31,558 nt of DNA from JANLSO01 sp031362405 (GTDB taxonomy: Bacteria; Actinomycetota; Thermoleophilia; Miltoncostaeales; Miltoncostaeaceae), in contig JANLSO010000134.1 in the NCBI GenBank assembly GCA_031362405.1, positions 1-31,558 of the forward strand, read 5' to 3'. Shown here piece after piece: positions 15,708 to 23,402 of the stretch. Each line of letters starts with the position of its first letter. The stretch's first letter is position 1. A model generated the notes under the pieces. That model searched no databases. It was given only the letters and a program-made list of their open reading frames with translations, and was not told the origin of the DNA. The position numbers were made by a program, and so were the translations under genes.

Positions 15708-15988
15708 GGGGGCGATACGCCGGATCAGCCGGAGTCGATTGGATCGCCGCGGTCGCCATGGTGGCGGCCCTGATGGCGGGGCTACTCGTCCTCGGGAGCC
15801 ACCGCGTGTCGCGGCGACCGCCGGTGGATCCCGTGCGCGCGCTCGGCCTTCTCGTCTCCCCTCCGGCGCGGGTCGTGGCCCCGCCGGTGATCATCCGGCC
15901 TCGGCGCCGCCGAACCGCCCCGGCGCACCCACGCACGACCCGCCACCCCCGGCCCCTCGCAGAAGCGCCGGGATGGGTGTGGCGCTAA
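15704..15988 (+). CDS. small pilin-like protein with highly basic tail
   Basis: A 94-aa last gene of the Tad operon (GTG overlapping tadC by 4 bp). Its N-terminus RYAGSAGVDWIAAVAMV looks like a class III prepilin: cleavage after Gly6 would leave an acidic residue (Asp) at +5 followed by a hydrophobic helix (about 12-31). Tad pilins and TadE/F normally have Glu at +5. The remaining ~60 residues are very rich in Arg and Pro (for example RPRRRRTAPAHP) and look disordered. No other pilin gene is in the window, nor a prepilin peptidase. It could be a minor pilin; a plain membrane anchor is the alternative. Confidence 0.6.
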   Translation: MRGRYAGSAGVDWIAAVAMVAALMAGLLVLGSHRVSRRPPVDPVRALGLLVSPPARVVAPPVIIRPRRRRTAPAHPRTTRHPRPLAEAPGWVWR

Positions 15989-16015
15989 AGGCCCTCGATA
16001 ACGTGACGGCGTGAC

Positions 16016-16031
16016 TGTGTATTTCTACACA
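16016..16031. promoter_or_regulatory. operator-like inverted repeat at the antitoxin-toxin start
   Basis: TGTGTA (16016-16021) and TACACA (16026-16031) are a perfect inverted repeat around TTTC, and the last base is the A of the ATG. Ribbon-helix-helix antitoxins usually repress their own promoter through such sites. Base composition is AT-rich relative to its surroundings. Confidence 0.55.
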
Positions 16032-16723
16032 TGTATCTGGAGCGACTGCAGATCCTGCTCAGCAAAGAGCAGCGGCGACTTCTTGAGCAGGAGGCGCACC
16101 GGCGCGGGACGTCGATCGCCGCTGTCGTGCGCGTCGCGCTCGATCGTGAACTCGGCGTTCCATCGCGCGATGATCGCGCGAACGCGCTGGATGAGATGCG
16201 GGCGATGCGGGCGGCGTTTGTTTCGCCCGATCAGCTCAACCGGATCATCGCGGACGAGCGTGATCGGGTCGCTCACGACCTGTCGGCAGAAAGGTACGCC
16301 TTGACCTTCTTCATCGACACGAACGTGATCATCTACGCAGCGACCGAATCTGAGTACCGAGAGCCGTGCATCGAAATTCTCGAAGCCGTCGTTTCGGCAG
16401 GCGCGGGGCGAACCTCGACGGCGGTCCTCGAAGAGCTCTGGCACATCGAGAGATCGGGCAGGGTCGCGGGCCTGGATGGGATCACCGATCGCGCCTACCG
16501 AATACTCACTCCGCTGCTTTCCGTCACCGACCGGGCCGTGCGGTATCCGCTCGACTTTGTCGCCCCCGCGGGGCTCGGAATCAACGATCGGGTCCACTTC
16601 GGAACGTGCCGTGATCACGGCATCGACACGATCGTGACCGCCGACGCCGCATTCTCCGGGCTCGAAACGGTACGCCGCGTGGATCCACTCGATCACGGGG
16701 GCCGCCGCGCCCTGCTGGAGTAG
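16031..16723 (+). CDS. fused ribbon-helix-helix antitoxin / PIN-domain toxin (VapBC-like)
   Basis: One 230-aa frame holds both halves of a toxin-antitoxin pair. Residues 1-45 (ERLQILLSKEQ...GTSIAAVVRVAL) are a ribbon-helix-helix DNA-binding domain; 46-90 is a charged linker normally used to neutralise the toxin; 93-222 is a PIN ribonuclease. The PIN catalytic acids are present: D96 in FIDTNVIIY, E134/E135, D186 in GINDRVH and D205 in TADAAF. Codon 91 is TTG (16301), overlapping an out-of-frame TGA (TTGA), the arrangement expected between separate vapB and vapC genes. The fusion may thus have arisen by an indel, and a free 140-aa toxin could still be made from that TTG. It lies alone between the Tad operon and the secreted-protein gene. 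Confidence 0.85.
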   Translation: MYLERLQILLSKEQRRLLEQEAHRRGTSIAAVVRVALDRELGVPSRDDRANALDEMRAMRAAFVSPDQLNRIIADERDRVAHDLSAERYALTFFIDTNVIIYAATESEYREPCIEILEAVVSAGAGRTSTAVLEELWHIERSGRVAGLDGITDRAYRILTPLLSVTDRAVRYPLDFVAPAGLGINDRVHFGTCRDHGIDTIVTADAAFSGLETVRRVDPLDHGGRRALLE

Positions 16724-16755
16724 CCCGAGATCCGCCAACAGATTGTCAACACGTA

Positions 16756-16773
16756 TCTCAGGTGGCTCTCAGG
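16756..16773. promoter_or_regulatory. tandem TCTCAGG direct repeat, probable response-regulator site
   Basis: TCTCAGG occurs at 16756-16762 and again at 16767-16773, an 11-bp period, so both copies face the same side of the helix. OmpR-family regulators bind direct repeats with this spacing. It lies 66 bp before the secreted-protein gene, whose downstream neighbour encodes an OmpR-type regulator. A TTGTCA (16743-16748) lies just upstream. Confidence 0.5.
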
Positions 16774-16838
16774 ACCGGGGTTCATTCTCGTCGCCACGAG
16801 GCCGATGGGCCTGCATCGACATCTGAGGGAGACACCCC

Positions 16839-17450
16839 ATGAAGAAGACGCGTGCTCGACTGGCCGCCGCCGCCGCCATCACCACGATCGGCGCCGGCGT
16901 CGCCGTGCTTCCGGCGATCGGCTTCGGCGCCGCAGTGACGACGTTGACCGCCACGGCGACCGGAACAACGGCCGCCTCGGCGCCCTCCGTGAAGAAGGCG
17001 CGGGCCGATAACACCGCCCGCCGCGCCGCGTACGAAACCGCCCTTGCGGCCGAGCTCGGCATCGACGTGGCGAAGCTGCGCGCTGCCGAGAAGGCGGCGG
17101 GCGAGAAGATTTTTATCGCGAACCTTCCGGCGATGGTCACCCAGGGCGTGCTCACCGCCGACGAGGCGGCGGCGTTGCGCGCGGCCCAGTCGAACGGAAC
17201 GCTGGGCGCCGCGGTGAAGGAACTCCGCGTGGCAAAGCTGAAGGCGCGCCTCGATCAGGACGTCAAAGACCAGCGCATCACCCAGACCGAAGCCGATCGG
17301 ATTCTCGCCGACGCCCGCCAACGCAGCGCCAACGATGACGGGGACCTCGGCCGCGGGTTCGGCCCGATGGACGGCGGCGGTGGCCATGGCCGCGGCGGTC
17401 CGGGCGAGCACCACGGCGGCCCGTTCGGTGGTGGAGGTCCGCGTCCCTAG
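16839..17450 (+). CDS. secreted Ala-rich protein with Gly/His tail
   Basis: A 203-aa protein with a signal peptide (MKKTRARLA, hydrophobic core about 9-32, possible cleavage in the Ala/Thr-rich stretch before residue 50). The mature part (about 55-165) is helical and contains two EF-like or repeat-like phrases, GVLTADEAAALRAAQ and QRITQTEADRILADA, each starting with a Thr/Gln turn and a helix. The C-terminus (about 175-203) is Gly/His-rich, as in some metal-binding tails. GAGGGAGA precedes the ATG. It sits directly upstream of a two-component system and has a regulator-like direct repeat, so it is probably the target of that system. Exact function unknown. Confidence 0.75.
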   Translation: MKKTRARLAAAAAITTIGAGVAVLPAIGFGAAVTTLTATATGTTAASAPSVKKARADNTARRAAYETALAAELGIDVAKLRAAEKAAGEKIFIANLPAMVTQGVLTADEAAALRAAQSNGTLGAAVKELRVAKLKARLDQDVKDQRITQTEADRILADARQRSANDDGDLGRGFGPMDGGGGHGRGGPGEHHGGPFGGGGPRP

Positions 17451-17485
17451 CTCCGTGGTGCGGTCGCGGGCGTCAAGATAGGCGG

Positions 17486-18163
17486 ATGGGCGCCCGTGTT
17501 CTCGTGATCGAAGACGATCCCCGTGTGGCCGCATCGGTCGAACGGGCTCTGCGCGCACATGGGTACGCGGTGAGCCTGGCGAGCGATGCGGCATCAGGGA
17601 TGGCGGCCGTGCGCGCCGAGCCGGACCTCGTCGTGCTCGATGTGAACCTTCCCGACGGCTCGGGCTTTGACGTGTGCCGTCGGGTGCGCCGTGACGGGAT
17701 CTCGACGCCGATCCTGATGCTGACGGCGCGCGCGGCCGTCGAGGACCGGGTCGAAGGGCTCGACGCAGGGGCCGACGACTACCTCGTGAAGCCCTTTGCG
17801 CTCGCCGAGCTGTTGGCGCGGGTGCGCGCGCTCGTGCGGCGTCAACTGGGCGACCCCAACGGGCCCTCGCTGCTCGAATTCGTCGACGTGCGCATCGATC
17901 TCACCGAGATGACCGCTCGACGCGGTGAACGTCTGCTCGACCTCACGCGAACCGAGATGCTTCTCCTCGAACTCTTTGTACGAAACCCCACGCGCGTTCT
18001 GAGCCGCGAGCAGATCCTCGACCGGGTTTGGGGCGTCGACGCGCGCGCCTCGGCCAACGGGGTCGAGGTCTATGTCGGATATCTGCGCCGTAAGCTCGAG
18101 GCCGAAGGGGAGCCTCGGCTCCTGCAGACGATCCGGGGCTTTGGATACGCCCTACGCCTGTGA
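17486..18163 (+). CDS. OmpR/PhoB-family response regulator
   Basis: A 225-aa transcription regulator of a two-component system. Receiver domain 1-120 with a full set of residues: acidic pair E9/D10, phospho-acceptor D52 in VVLDVNLPD, T80, K102 in LVKPF. The C-terminal winged helix (about 130-225) has LDLTRTEMLLLELF, REQILDRVWG and IRGFGYALRL. ATG at 17486 is 35 bp after the secreted-protein stop, so co-transcription is possible. The stop overlaps the kinase start by 4 bp. The direct repeat upstream of the secreted protein is a plausible binding site. Confidence 0.95.
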   Translation: MGARVLVIEDDPRVAASVERALRAHGYAVSLASDAASGMAAVRAEPDLVVLDVNLPDGSGFDVCRRVRRDGISTPILMLTARAAVEDRVEGLDAGADDYLVKPFALAELLARVRALVRRQLGDPNGPSLLEFVDVRIDLTEMTARRGERLLDLTRTEMLLLELFVRNPTRVLSREQILDRVWGVDARASANGVEVYVGYLRRKLEAEGEPRLLQTIRGFGYALRL

Positions 18164-19551
18164 GCCTTCGCACCCGCATCGCGTTGACGGCGGCGGTGGC
18201 CGTCGCGCTGGCGATCATCCTCGCGAGCCTGGCCACCTATGCGACGACCTCGCGCACCCTCAACGATCGCGTTGATCGGGATCTGCGCGGCCAGGCCGAC
18301 AGCACCGTCGCCGAACTCAATCGACACGGTCGCGGCGATGCCACCGGGCCTGCCATCGATGGTCGCGGCGACGGTCGGGGCCTACCGTCCGTAGTCGGGG
18401 GCCCCCGACCGGGCAGGCTCGGCGAGCCGGGGGCGTTCGTACAGCTCATCGACGCGCAGGGAAGCCCGCTGCGACTGCCCCCTGGCCAGCCGACGCTTCC
18501 CGTCGATGCGGGTGCCCGTGATGTCGCCCGCAGCGGCGGCACGCGGTTCACGACCGTCGAGGTGGCGGGCACCACCACGCGAGTGCTCACAGCTGCCGTG
18601 CGCCCAGGCCTCGCGGTGCAGATCGCCCGCAGCCTCGATGAGACCGATCGCACCCTGACGAGCCTCGGGCGCCGCCTGATGGGAATCTCCGGAGCCGGGA
18701 TTCTCCTGGCCGGGTTGCTCGGCCTGGTCGTCGCCGAACGCGGGGTGCGCCCGGTCACCCGCCTCACCGAGAGCGTCGAACACGTTGCGCGCACCGGCGA
18801 CCTCTCGCATCGGATCGCGGTCTCCGGTAACGACGAGCCGGCGCGCCTCGGCCACACCTTCAACGAGATGCTCGCAAACCTGGAGCAGGCCCGCACGGCT
18901 CAGGAGCAGCTCGTCGCCGATGCCTCACACGAGCTGCGCACCCCGCTTACCGCCCTGCGCACAAACGCCGAGCTGCTCGCATCTGGTGTGCCGCTCGACG
19001 ATGGCGAGCGGCGCCGGGTCGCAAGCGATGTGGCGGTCCAGCTCGATGCGTTCGGCCGCCTCGTCGGCGATCTCGTCGAGTTGACCCGGGGAGAGCGCCA
19101 CCCCGTTGATCCCCAACCCGTGGCGGTCGACGAACTCGTTGAGGACGCCGTGGCGCGCGCCCGGGCGGTCCACCCAGAGGCGACCTTCGCGGTCGCGACG
19201 GCTCCGATGATCGTCGTTGGGGAGGCGGCGGCTCTCGAGCGGGCGGTCGGTGCCCTGCTCGACAACGCCGCCATCCACGGAGGGGGCCAGGTGGAGGTCG
19301 AAGTCGGGAGCGACGAGGTGCGCGTTCGCGACCACGGCCCCGGAATCGCGCCGGACGATCACGAAAAGGTCTTCGCCCGCTTCTGGCGCGCTCCCGACGC
19401 ACGGCCACGGCCGGGATCGGGTCTCGGCCTTGCGATCGTGCGCCAGGTTGCCCGCGCGCACGGCGGGGATGCGAGGATCGAGGACGCCACGCCGCCGCCC
19501 GGAACGGTCGTCGTCGTGCACCTTCCCTCGGTGGAGGCAACGTCGAGTTAG
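18160..19551 (+). CDS. membrane sensor histidine kinase
   Basis: A 463-aa kinase paired with the regulator by a 4-bp overlap (GTG start). Layout: transmembrane helix 7-27; extracytoplasmic sensor region about 30-170, with a Gly/Arg/Pro-rich insert (about 56-90); second helix 174-192; HAMP 193-245; HisKA with the phospho-accepting H257 in DASHELRTPL; HATPase domain with N box LLDNAAIHG, G1 box DHGPGIAP, F box FARFWRA and G2 box GSGLGLAIV. All catalytic motifs are intact. The ligand is not predictable; the secreted Gly/His-rich protein upstream is a candidate partner or target. Confidence 0.95.
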   Translation: MSLRTRIALTAAVAVALAIILASLATYATTSRTLNDRVDRDLRGQADSTVAELNRHGRGDATGPAIDGRGDGRGLPSVVGGPRPGRLGEPGAFVQLIDAQGSPLRLPPGQPTLPVDAGARDVARSGGTRFTTVEVAGTTTRVLTAAVRPGLAVQIARSLDETDRTLTSLGRRLMGISGAGILLAGLLGLVVAERGVRPVTRLTESVEHVARTGDLSHRIAVSGNDEPARLGHTFNEMLANLEQARTAQEQLVADASHELRTPLTALRTNAELLASGVPLDDGERRRVASDVAVQLDAFGRLVGDLVELTRGERHPVDPQPVAVDELVEDAVARARAVHPEATFAVATAPMIVVGEAAALERAVGALLDNAAIHGGGQVEVEVGSDEVRVRDHGPGIAPDDHEKVFARFWRAPDARPRPGSGLGLAIVRQVARAHGGDARIEDATPPPGTVVVVHLPSVEATSS

Positions 19552-19594
19552 ACGACGGGTGTGACGCGCGGGGCTGCCGCGACGGAGAGGAGTC

Positions 19595-20119
19595 GTGAGC
19601 CACGTCGCTGTGAAAGAGCCCGTCACCCGCCCGAGCTTCGCGGAGGTCGCCGCCACCGAGCTCGACTCAGTGCACCGCTACCTGCTGCATCTCACCCGCG
19701 ATCCACATCTCGCCGACGATCTGACGTCGGCCACATTCGAGCGCGCGATGCGCGACTGGCGCCGTTTCGACCCGCGCAAGGGGCGTCCCGGTGTGTGGCT
19801 CATCGAGATCGCACGTCGGCAGGCGCTCGACCACTTTCGCAGTGAGGGCCGTCGCCGCCGACGCGACGAGCGCTACGCATCTGAGGAGCCCCGCGAATCA
19901 CCGGCGCCGGAGGTCGGCGGATTGTCGCCGGATCTTCGCGTGGCTCTGGGCGGCCTGTCACGGTCGGAGCGTGAGCTCATCGCGCTACGGGTCGTGCTCG
20001 GATTCGACGGCGCCGAGGCGGCGGAGGTCTCGGGCATGTCGACCTCCGCCGTGAGTACCGGCCTGCATCGGGCCCTGTCAAAGCTTCGCACCCACCTGGG
20101 AGAGGAGGACGCGCCATGA
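19595..20119 (+). CDS. ECF-type RNA polymerase sigma factor
   Basis: A 174-aa group IV sigma factor. Region 2 spans about residues 18-88 (HLADDLTSATFERAMRDW, then WLIEIARRQALDHFRS), and region 4 about 112-168 (LSRSERELIALRVVLG...MSTSAVSTGLHRALSKLR). GTG start at 19595 with GAGAGGAG about 7 nt upstream, in a 43-bp gap after the kinase gene. It overlaps the next gene, its likely membrane anti-sigma factor, by 4 bp. No extra N- or C-terminal domain. Target promoters are not visible. Confidence 0.9.
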   Translation: MSHVAVKEPVTRPSFAEVAATELDSVHRYLLHLTRDPHLADDLTSATFERAMRDWRRFDPRKGRPGVWLIEIARRQALDHFRSEGRRRRRDERYASEEPRESPAPEVGGLSPDLRVALGGLSRSERELIALRVVLGFDGAEAAEVSGMSTSAVSTGLHRALSKLRTHLGEEDAP

Positions 20120-21255
20120 AGGAGATCGATCCCGCACGACTCGACGCCCTCATCGACGGCGCTTCGCCCGAGGGTGACGCGGAGACGAACCTGTGCTCAC
20201 TGCTCGAAGGGGTCCGCGACCTGGAGCCGGGCGCGCCACCGGATCTCAGGGCGCGCATCCTCGAGCACGCTGCCAAACAGCCCGCCCGTGACCCGCGTGG
20301 CAAGCGGGCGCGCGCATGGTTTGCGCCACCTCGGCTCGCGATCGCGGGAACACTCGCGGCCGCGGCGGCGGCCGCCGTGATCGTTGTGCCCCAGCTCGGG
20401 AGCGACGGGCCGGTAAACGAGAACTCGACCTTTGTGACCAACGATCCGTCAACCTCGCGCCTGTCAGCGCCGGGGGCCAACGCACGGACGAAATCCGCGG
20501 CACCCTCTGCCAACGATTCCCAGGCGGTCGCGCCGGGTGCGTCCCCGGTGGAAGCCGCGCCACCCATCGGCGCGCGATCGGGCCGTCTTCAGGAGGTCCG
20601 CTCGGCAACCCGCGTTCAGGTCACGGATGTCCAGGCCCTCTCCGAGGCGAGCAACGAGGCCATGCGCGAGGTGAGGCGCCTCGGCGGCTATACGGTCAGC
20701 TCGCGGTACTCGGTCCCGAACGGCAATCAGGGCGACAACGCGCTCGTCTTTCGGGTGCCGGTGGCCCGCGCTGAAGCCGCGATCACCGCCTTTGGCGGCC
20801 TGGGCACCGTGCTCAGGCAGCAGGCCGACATGAGGGACCTCACCCCGGCGGTCACCGCCCAAACCACGGCAGCAACGCTTCTGGAAAAGCGTGCCGAGAT
20901 CCTCCGTGCGCGGCTCGTTGTCCAGCCGGACGACGCCGATCTGAAGAAGCAGCTGTCTGCGGTCGAGGCCCAACTGCGGGCCACCACAACGCGAACCGAC
21001 GGCCTGAAGCGTCGCGCCGAGTTCGCACGCCTCAGCCTTGATCTGACCACCGACGGCCCGCCGGCGGCCGTCACACCGGACGGGCAGATCGAGGGCAGCC
21101 TGCGGCGCTCGGGCGCCCGGTTGGCCTCGGTCGGTGCGTGGACACTCGGCGCCGGCGTCCTTCTCGCACCGTTCGCCCTCGTCGGTGGGGCGGGGCTGGT
21201 CGGGGTACGGGCGGTCCGCGGGCGCTCACGCCAACGTGACCGCGATATGATCTGA
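20116..21255 (+). CDS. membrane anti-sigma factor-like protein with DUF4349 domain
   Basis: A 379-aa protein coupled to the ECF sigma gene by a 4-bp overlap. Residues 1-70 are soluble and would be cytoplasmic (DPARLDALIDGAS..., no zinc-binding HxxxCxxC motif). A transmembrane helix follows (about 73-94), then a Ser/Thr/Ala-rich linker and a DUF4349-type extracytoplasmic domain (about 150-320: VQVTDVQALSEASNEAM, RRLGGYTVSS, FRVPVARAEAAITAFGGLG) that contains a helical hairpin. A C-terminal helix is at about 337-366. Position suggests it holds the sigma factor until an envelope signal arrives (inference). Confidence 0.78.
   Translation: MKEIDPARLDALIDGASPEGDAETNLCSLLEGVRDLEPGAPPDLRARILEHAAKQPARDPRGKRARAWFAPPRLAIAGTLAAAAAAAVIVVPQLGSDGPVNENSTFVTNDPSTSRLSAPGANARTKSAAPSANDSQAVAPGASPVEAAPPIGARSGRLQEVRSATRVQVTDVQALSEASNEAMREVRRLGGYTVSSRYSVPNGNQGDNALVFRVPVARAEAAITAFGGLGTVLRQQADMRDLTPAVTAQTTAATLLEKRAEILRARLVVQPDDADLKKQLSAVEAQLRATTTRTDGLKRRAEFARLSLDLTTDGPPAAVTPDGQIEGSLRRSGARLASVGAWTLGAGVLLAPFALVGGAGLVGVRAVRGRSRQRDRDMI
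21246..21251 (+). promoter_or_regulatory. -10 element of the methyltransferase gene
   Basis: TATGAT, one base from the TATAAT consensus, overlaps the end of the preceding gene and lies 12 nt before the ATG at 21264. The expected start of transcription is 5-6 nt before the ATG, so the message would be leaderless or nearly so. No strong -35 is seen. Confidence 0.5.
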
Positions 21256-21263
21256 TTCCGGTC

Positions 21264-22184
21264 ATGACGTGCCGACGCTGCGGGGGTAACACGATCCCCT
21301 GGGTCCGGGCCCGTGACCGCAGCGGTGGGCCCGCCGTGCCGGTCGTGCGCTGTGTGGCACCCGGGTGCGGTATCGGTCAGACCGTTCGAGTCGGCCGGGA
21401 TGTTCGATCCGTGGCCCCGCCGGGATGGCACCCCGGCGGGGTCGTCGGTCGGTTGCTCAATCACCGGATGATCGCGGGCCAGCTCACAGCCGCCGGTGCG
21501 GCGATCCGCCCGGGTCGTCGCGCCATCGACGTCGGGGCCGGTGCCGGAGCGCGGAGCCGGGTTCTGTCGCAGGCCGGCATGCATGTCATCGCCCTCGAGC
21601 CCGATGCTCGCGAGGCGGCGCGGCTCCGGGCGAGCCTCGGCCGGCGAATCGACGTGATCGAAGCACCGCTCGTACCGGGCACGCTGCCACGTGATCAGGC
21701 CGACCTCGTGCTCGCCTGGCACGTGCTCGAGCACCTCCCCGATGTCGACGCGGCCCTCGCAGAGATGGCCGGCGCCCTCGCGCCCGGCGGGCGGCTGGTG
21801 CTGGCCGTGCCAAACGCCGCCTCGCTCGAGAGCCGCCTGTTCGGCGGTCGGTGGCACGGGTGGGAGCCGGCCCGCCACCGGTGGCATTTCAGGGCCCACG
21901 TTCTCCGCCGTCTGCTGGCGGGGGTGGGTCTCGATGCGATTGACGTCCGCGTGGCGGGCGGCTGGGCCATGCCCACCTCGTTGGCGTACTCACTCGCGCC
22001 CCGGCTCGATCACCAGCTGCATCCGGGCCACCGAGGGTGGAGCCTTGGCCTCGTCGCGGCGGTCGCACCCTTCGCGGCGGCGGCGCGGCTCGCCCGCCAT
22101 GGGTCTCAGCTGGTGGCGGTGGCCACGTTCAGTGCGCCCGTGGCGGAGCCAGACGCTGCTCGGTGTGACGTAGCTCGGCGTTGA
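21264..22184 (+). CDS. class I SAM-dependent methyltransferase with N-terminal Cys pairs
   Basis: A 306-aa protein. Residues 1-40 hold CRRC and a second pair C30/C35, like the zinc-ribbon start of several small-molecule and sugar methyltransferases. The Rossmann methyltransferase core follows: motif I DVGAGAGARS (89-98), the acidic residue after strand 2 in ALEPDA (110-115), motif IV-like ADLVLAWHVLEHLPD, and PGGRLVLAVPN. The later ESRLFGGRW and HRWHFRAHVLRRLLAGVGL phrases are typical of methyltransferases from glycan or lipid pathways. It lies 8 bp after the anti-sigma gene but has its own -10 element. Its 3' end overlaps the convergent phosphoesterase by 56 bp. Substrate unknown. Confidence 0.87.
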   Translation: MTCRRCGGNTIPWVRARDRSGGPAVPVVRCVAPGCGIGQTVRVGRDVRSVAPPGWHPGGVVGRLLNHRMIAGQLTAAGAAIRPGRRAIDVGAGAGARSRVLSQAGMHVIALEPDAREAARLRASLGRRIDVIEAPLVPGTLPRDQADLVLAWHVLEHLPDVDAALAEMAGALAPGGRLVLAVPNAASLESRLFGGRWHGWEPARHRWHFRAHVLRRLLAGVGLDAIDVRVAGGWAMPTSLAYSLAPRLDHQLHPGHRGWSLGLVAAVAPFAAAARLARHGSQLVAVATFSAPVAEPDAARCDVARR

Positions 22185-22809
22185 GACCCGAGTCGGTGAG
22201 GGTAAGGATCGCCCACTGTGGTCGTTGATCCTTCGCCCTGCCCTCGCCGACCGCTCCGGGGTTGAGGATCAGCCCTCGTTCGACCGTCCGCACCATCGCG
22301 CAGTGTGTGTGCCCGACGACGATGCAGTCGGCCTTCAGGTGGTGAAGCGCCCGGTCGAGGTCGCCGTCGGAGGTGTTCTCGTCGACGATCACCGGGAGAT
22401 CGCCCGCGGCACCGTGGCTCACGGTGATCCGCGCGTCGCCGATCTCCTGCTGGGCACGGCGGGGGAGGGCGGTCAGCCAGGCCAGGCTGTCGTTGGAGAG
22501 ATGGTATGTCGTCCACGATCGTGAACCGACACGTAGCGATGCGGGATGCCCGTCGGGGCGGGGCGCGCGCTGCGCCACCTTGAGATCGGTGTTTCCCTGC
22601 ACCGTCGTCCACCCGAGCCGCCGAATGATGTGAACACAACGCTCGGGGTCGGGGCCGCGCATCACGAGGTCGCCGGTACAGATACCGCGGGTGATCCCCA
22701 GCGATGCGATGTCATCCAGCACCGCCTCGAGGGCCGCGGCATTTCCGTGGACATCCCCGATGACGGCGAGGCGATGCTCGCCCGAGCTCTTTCGACGCTT
22801 CGGGGTCAC
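22129..22809 (-). CDS. calcineurin-like metallophosphoesterase (YfcE/MJ0936 type)
   Basis: A 226-aa dinuclear-metal phosphoesterase. Ligand motifs in order: GDVHGN (18-23, D19 and H21), TGDLVMRGP (D47), GNTD (72-75), VSHG, and GHTH with the following LNPGAVG. All are intact. Members hydrolyse phosphodiesters, phosphomonoesters or dinucleoside polyphosphates. Start GTG at 22809 overlaps the stop of the CHAD C-half gene by 4 bp (GTGA); the frame further upstream would lie inside that gene. It is the last gene of the polyphosphate-linked operon, so a phosphate-ester or polyphosphate-related substrate is likely (inference). Confidence 0.88.
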   Translation of the reverse strand: MTPKRRKSSGEHRLAVIGDVHGNAAALEAVLDDIASLGITRGICTGDLVMRGPDPERCVHIIRRLGWTTVQGNTDLKVAQRAPRPDGHPASLRVGSRSWTTYHLSNDSLAWLTALPRRAQQEIGDARITVSHGAAGDLPVIVDENTSDGDLDRALHHLKADCIVVGHTHCAMVRTVERGLILNPGAVGEGRAKDQRPQWAILTLTDSGLNAELRHTEQRLAPPRAH

Positions 22810-23402
22810 GCGTCGGCGGAGGCGATTCCGAGGGCCGATTCGAGCTGCGCGCGAAACCGTTGGCGCTTCATCGCACGCCACTCGTCAAGAAACGCGGTGT
22901 AGAGGTCGTCGCGGCGGGCGCGACGCATGGCGATCAGGGCGTGGATGCCCGGGCGCTCATCGACACGTCGTGCCGCCTCGATCTCCGACTGAAAACGCTC
23001 GAACGCCGCCTCGCTCGCGCGGGCACCGGGTCGGCGCGCCGGCGCCGCTACAGCGATGCGAATGGCCTCGGTCTCGCGGGCCTCGAGCCAGCCGAGGTGC
23101 TCGACGAGCATGGGCACCTGAACGTCGCAATCGTGGATGTCGCCGAGGATGTCCTGCAGTCGCTTGACTTGCTCGAGAAAGGGGTCGAGGTCGGACGAGA
23201 ACGCGACCTCGAAGATCTCCAGCAGGTAGCGCAGGCGTTTGCAGGCGATGCGCATGTCGTGCAGCTCGGTGACCCGCGCCGGGTCGGCGATGATCCCGTC
23301 GTACGCGAAGACCTCCTCGATGCGGACCCCGAGGATGCGGCGGGCGTTCGGACGTAGCCTGCTCTTCGGCCGGATGCCGGCGACGGGGCGGGGTTTGGCC
23401 AC
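22806..23402 (-). CDS. CHAD-domain protein, C-terminal half
   Basis: A 198-aa, Arg-rich helical protein. CHAD domains are two four-helix bundles whose basic surface binds polyphosphate; each half has an LHxxR...RLR helix. Here the second half is seen: RPNARRILGVRIEEVF (18-32) followed by ELHDMRIACKRLRYLLEIF (46-64) and KRLQDILGDIHDCDV. The GTG start shares one base with the stop of the N-half gene (TAGTG), so translation is probably coupled. Reading on in the upstream frame past that stop does not restore sense, so this is a split with a frame change, not a simple nonsense codon. The two products probably assemble into one CHAD fold. Confidence 0.85.
   Translation of the reverse strand: MAKPRPVAGIRPKSRLRPNARRILGVRIEEVFAYDGIIADPARVTELHDMRIACKRLRYLLEIFEVAFSSDLDPFLEQVKRLQDILGDIHDCDVQVPMLVEHLGWLEARETEAIRIAVAAPARRPGARASEAAFERFQSEIEAARRVDERPGIHALIAMRRARRDDLYTAFLDEWRAMKRQRFRAQLESALGIASADA

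Noticed and set aside
16011..16304. Alternative 97-aa frame starting at GTG 16011
   Set aside because: It runs out of frame with the ribbon-helix-helix domain and reads Ser/Arg/Cys-rich nonsense; only its TGA is of interest as a relic of the vapB-vapC overlap.
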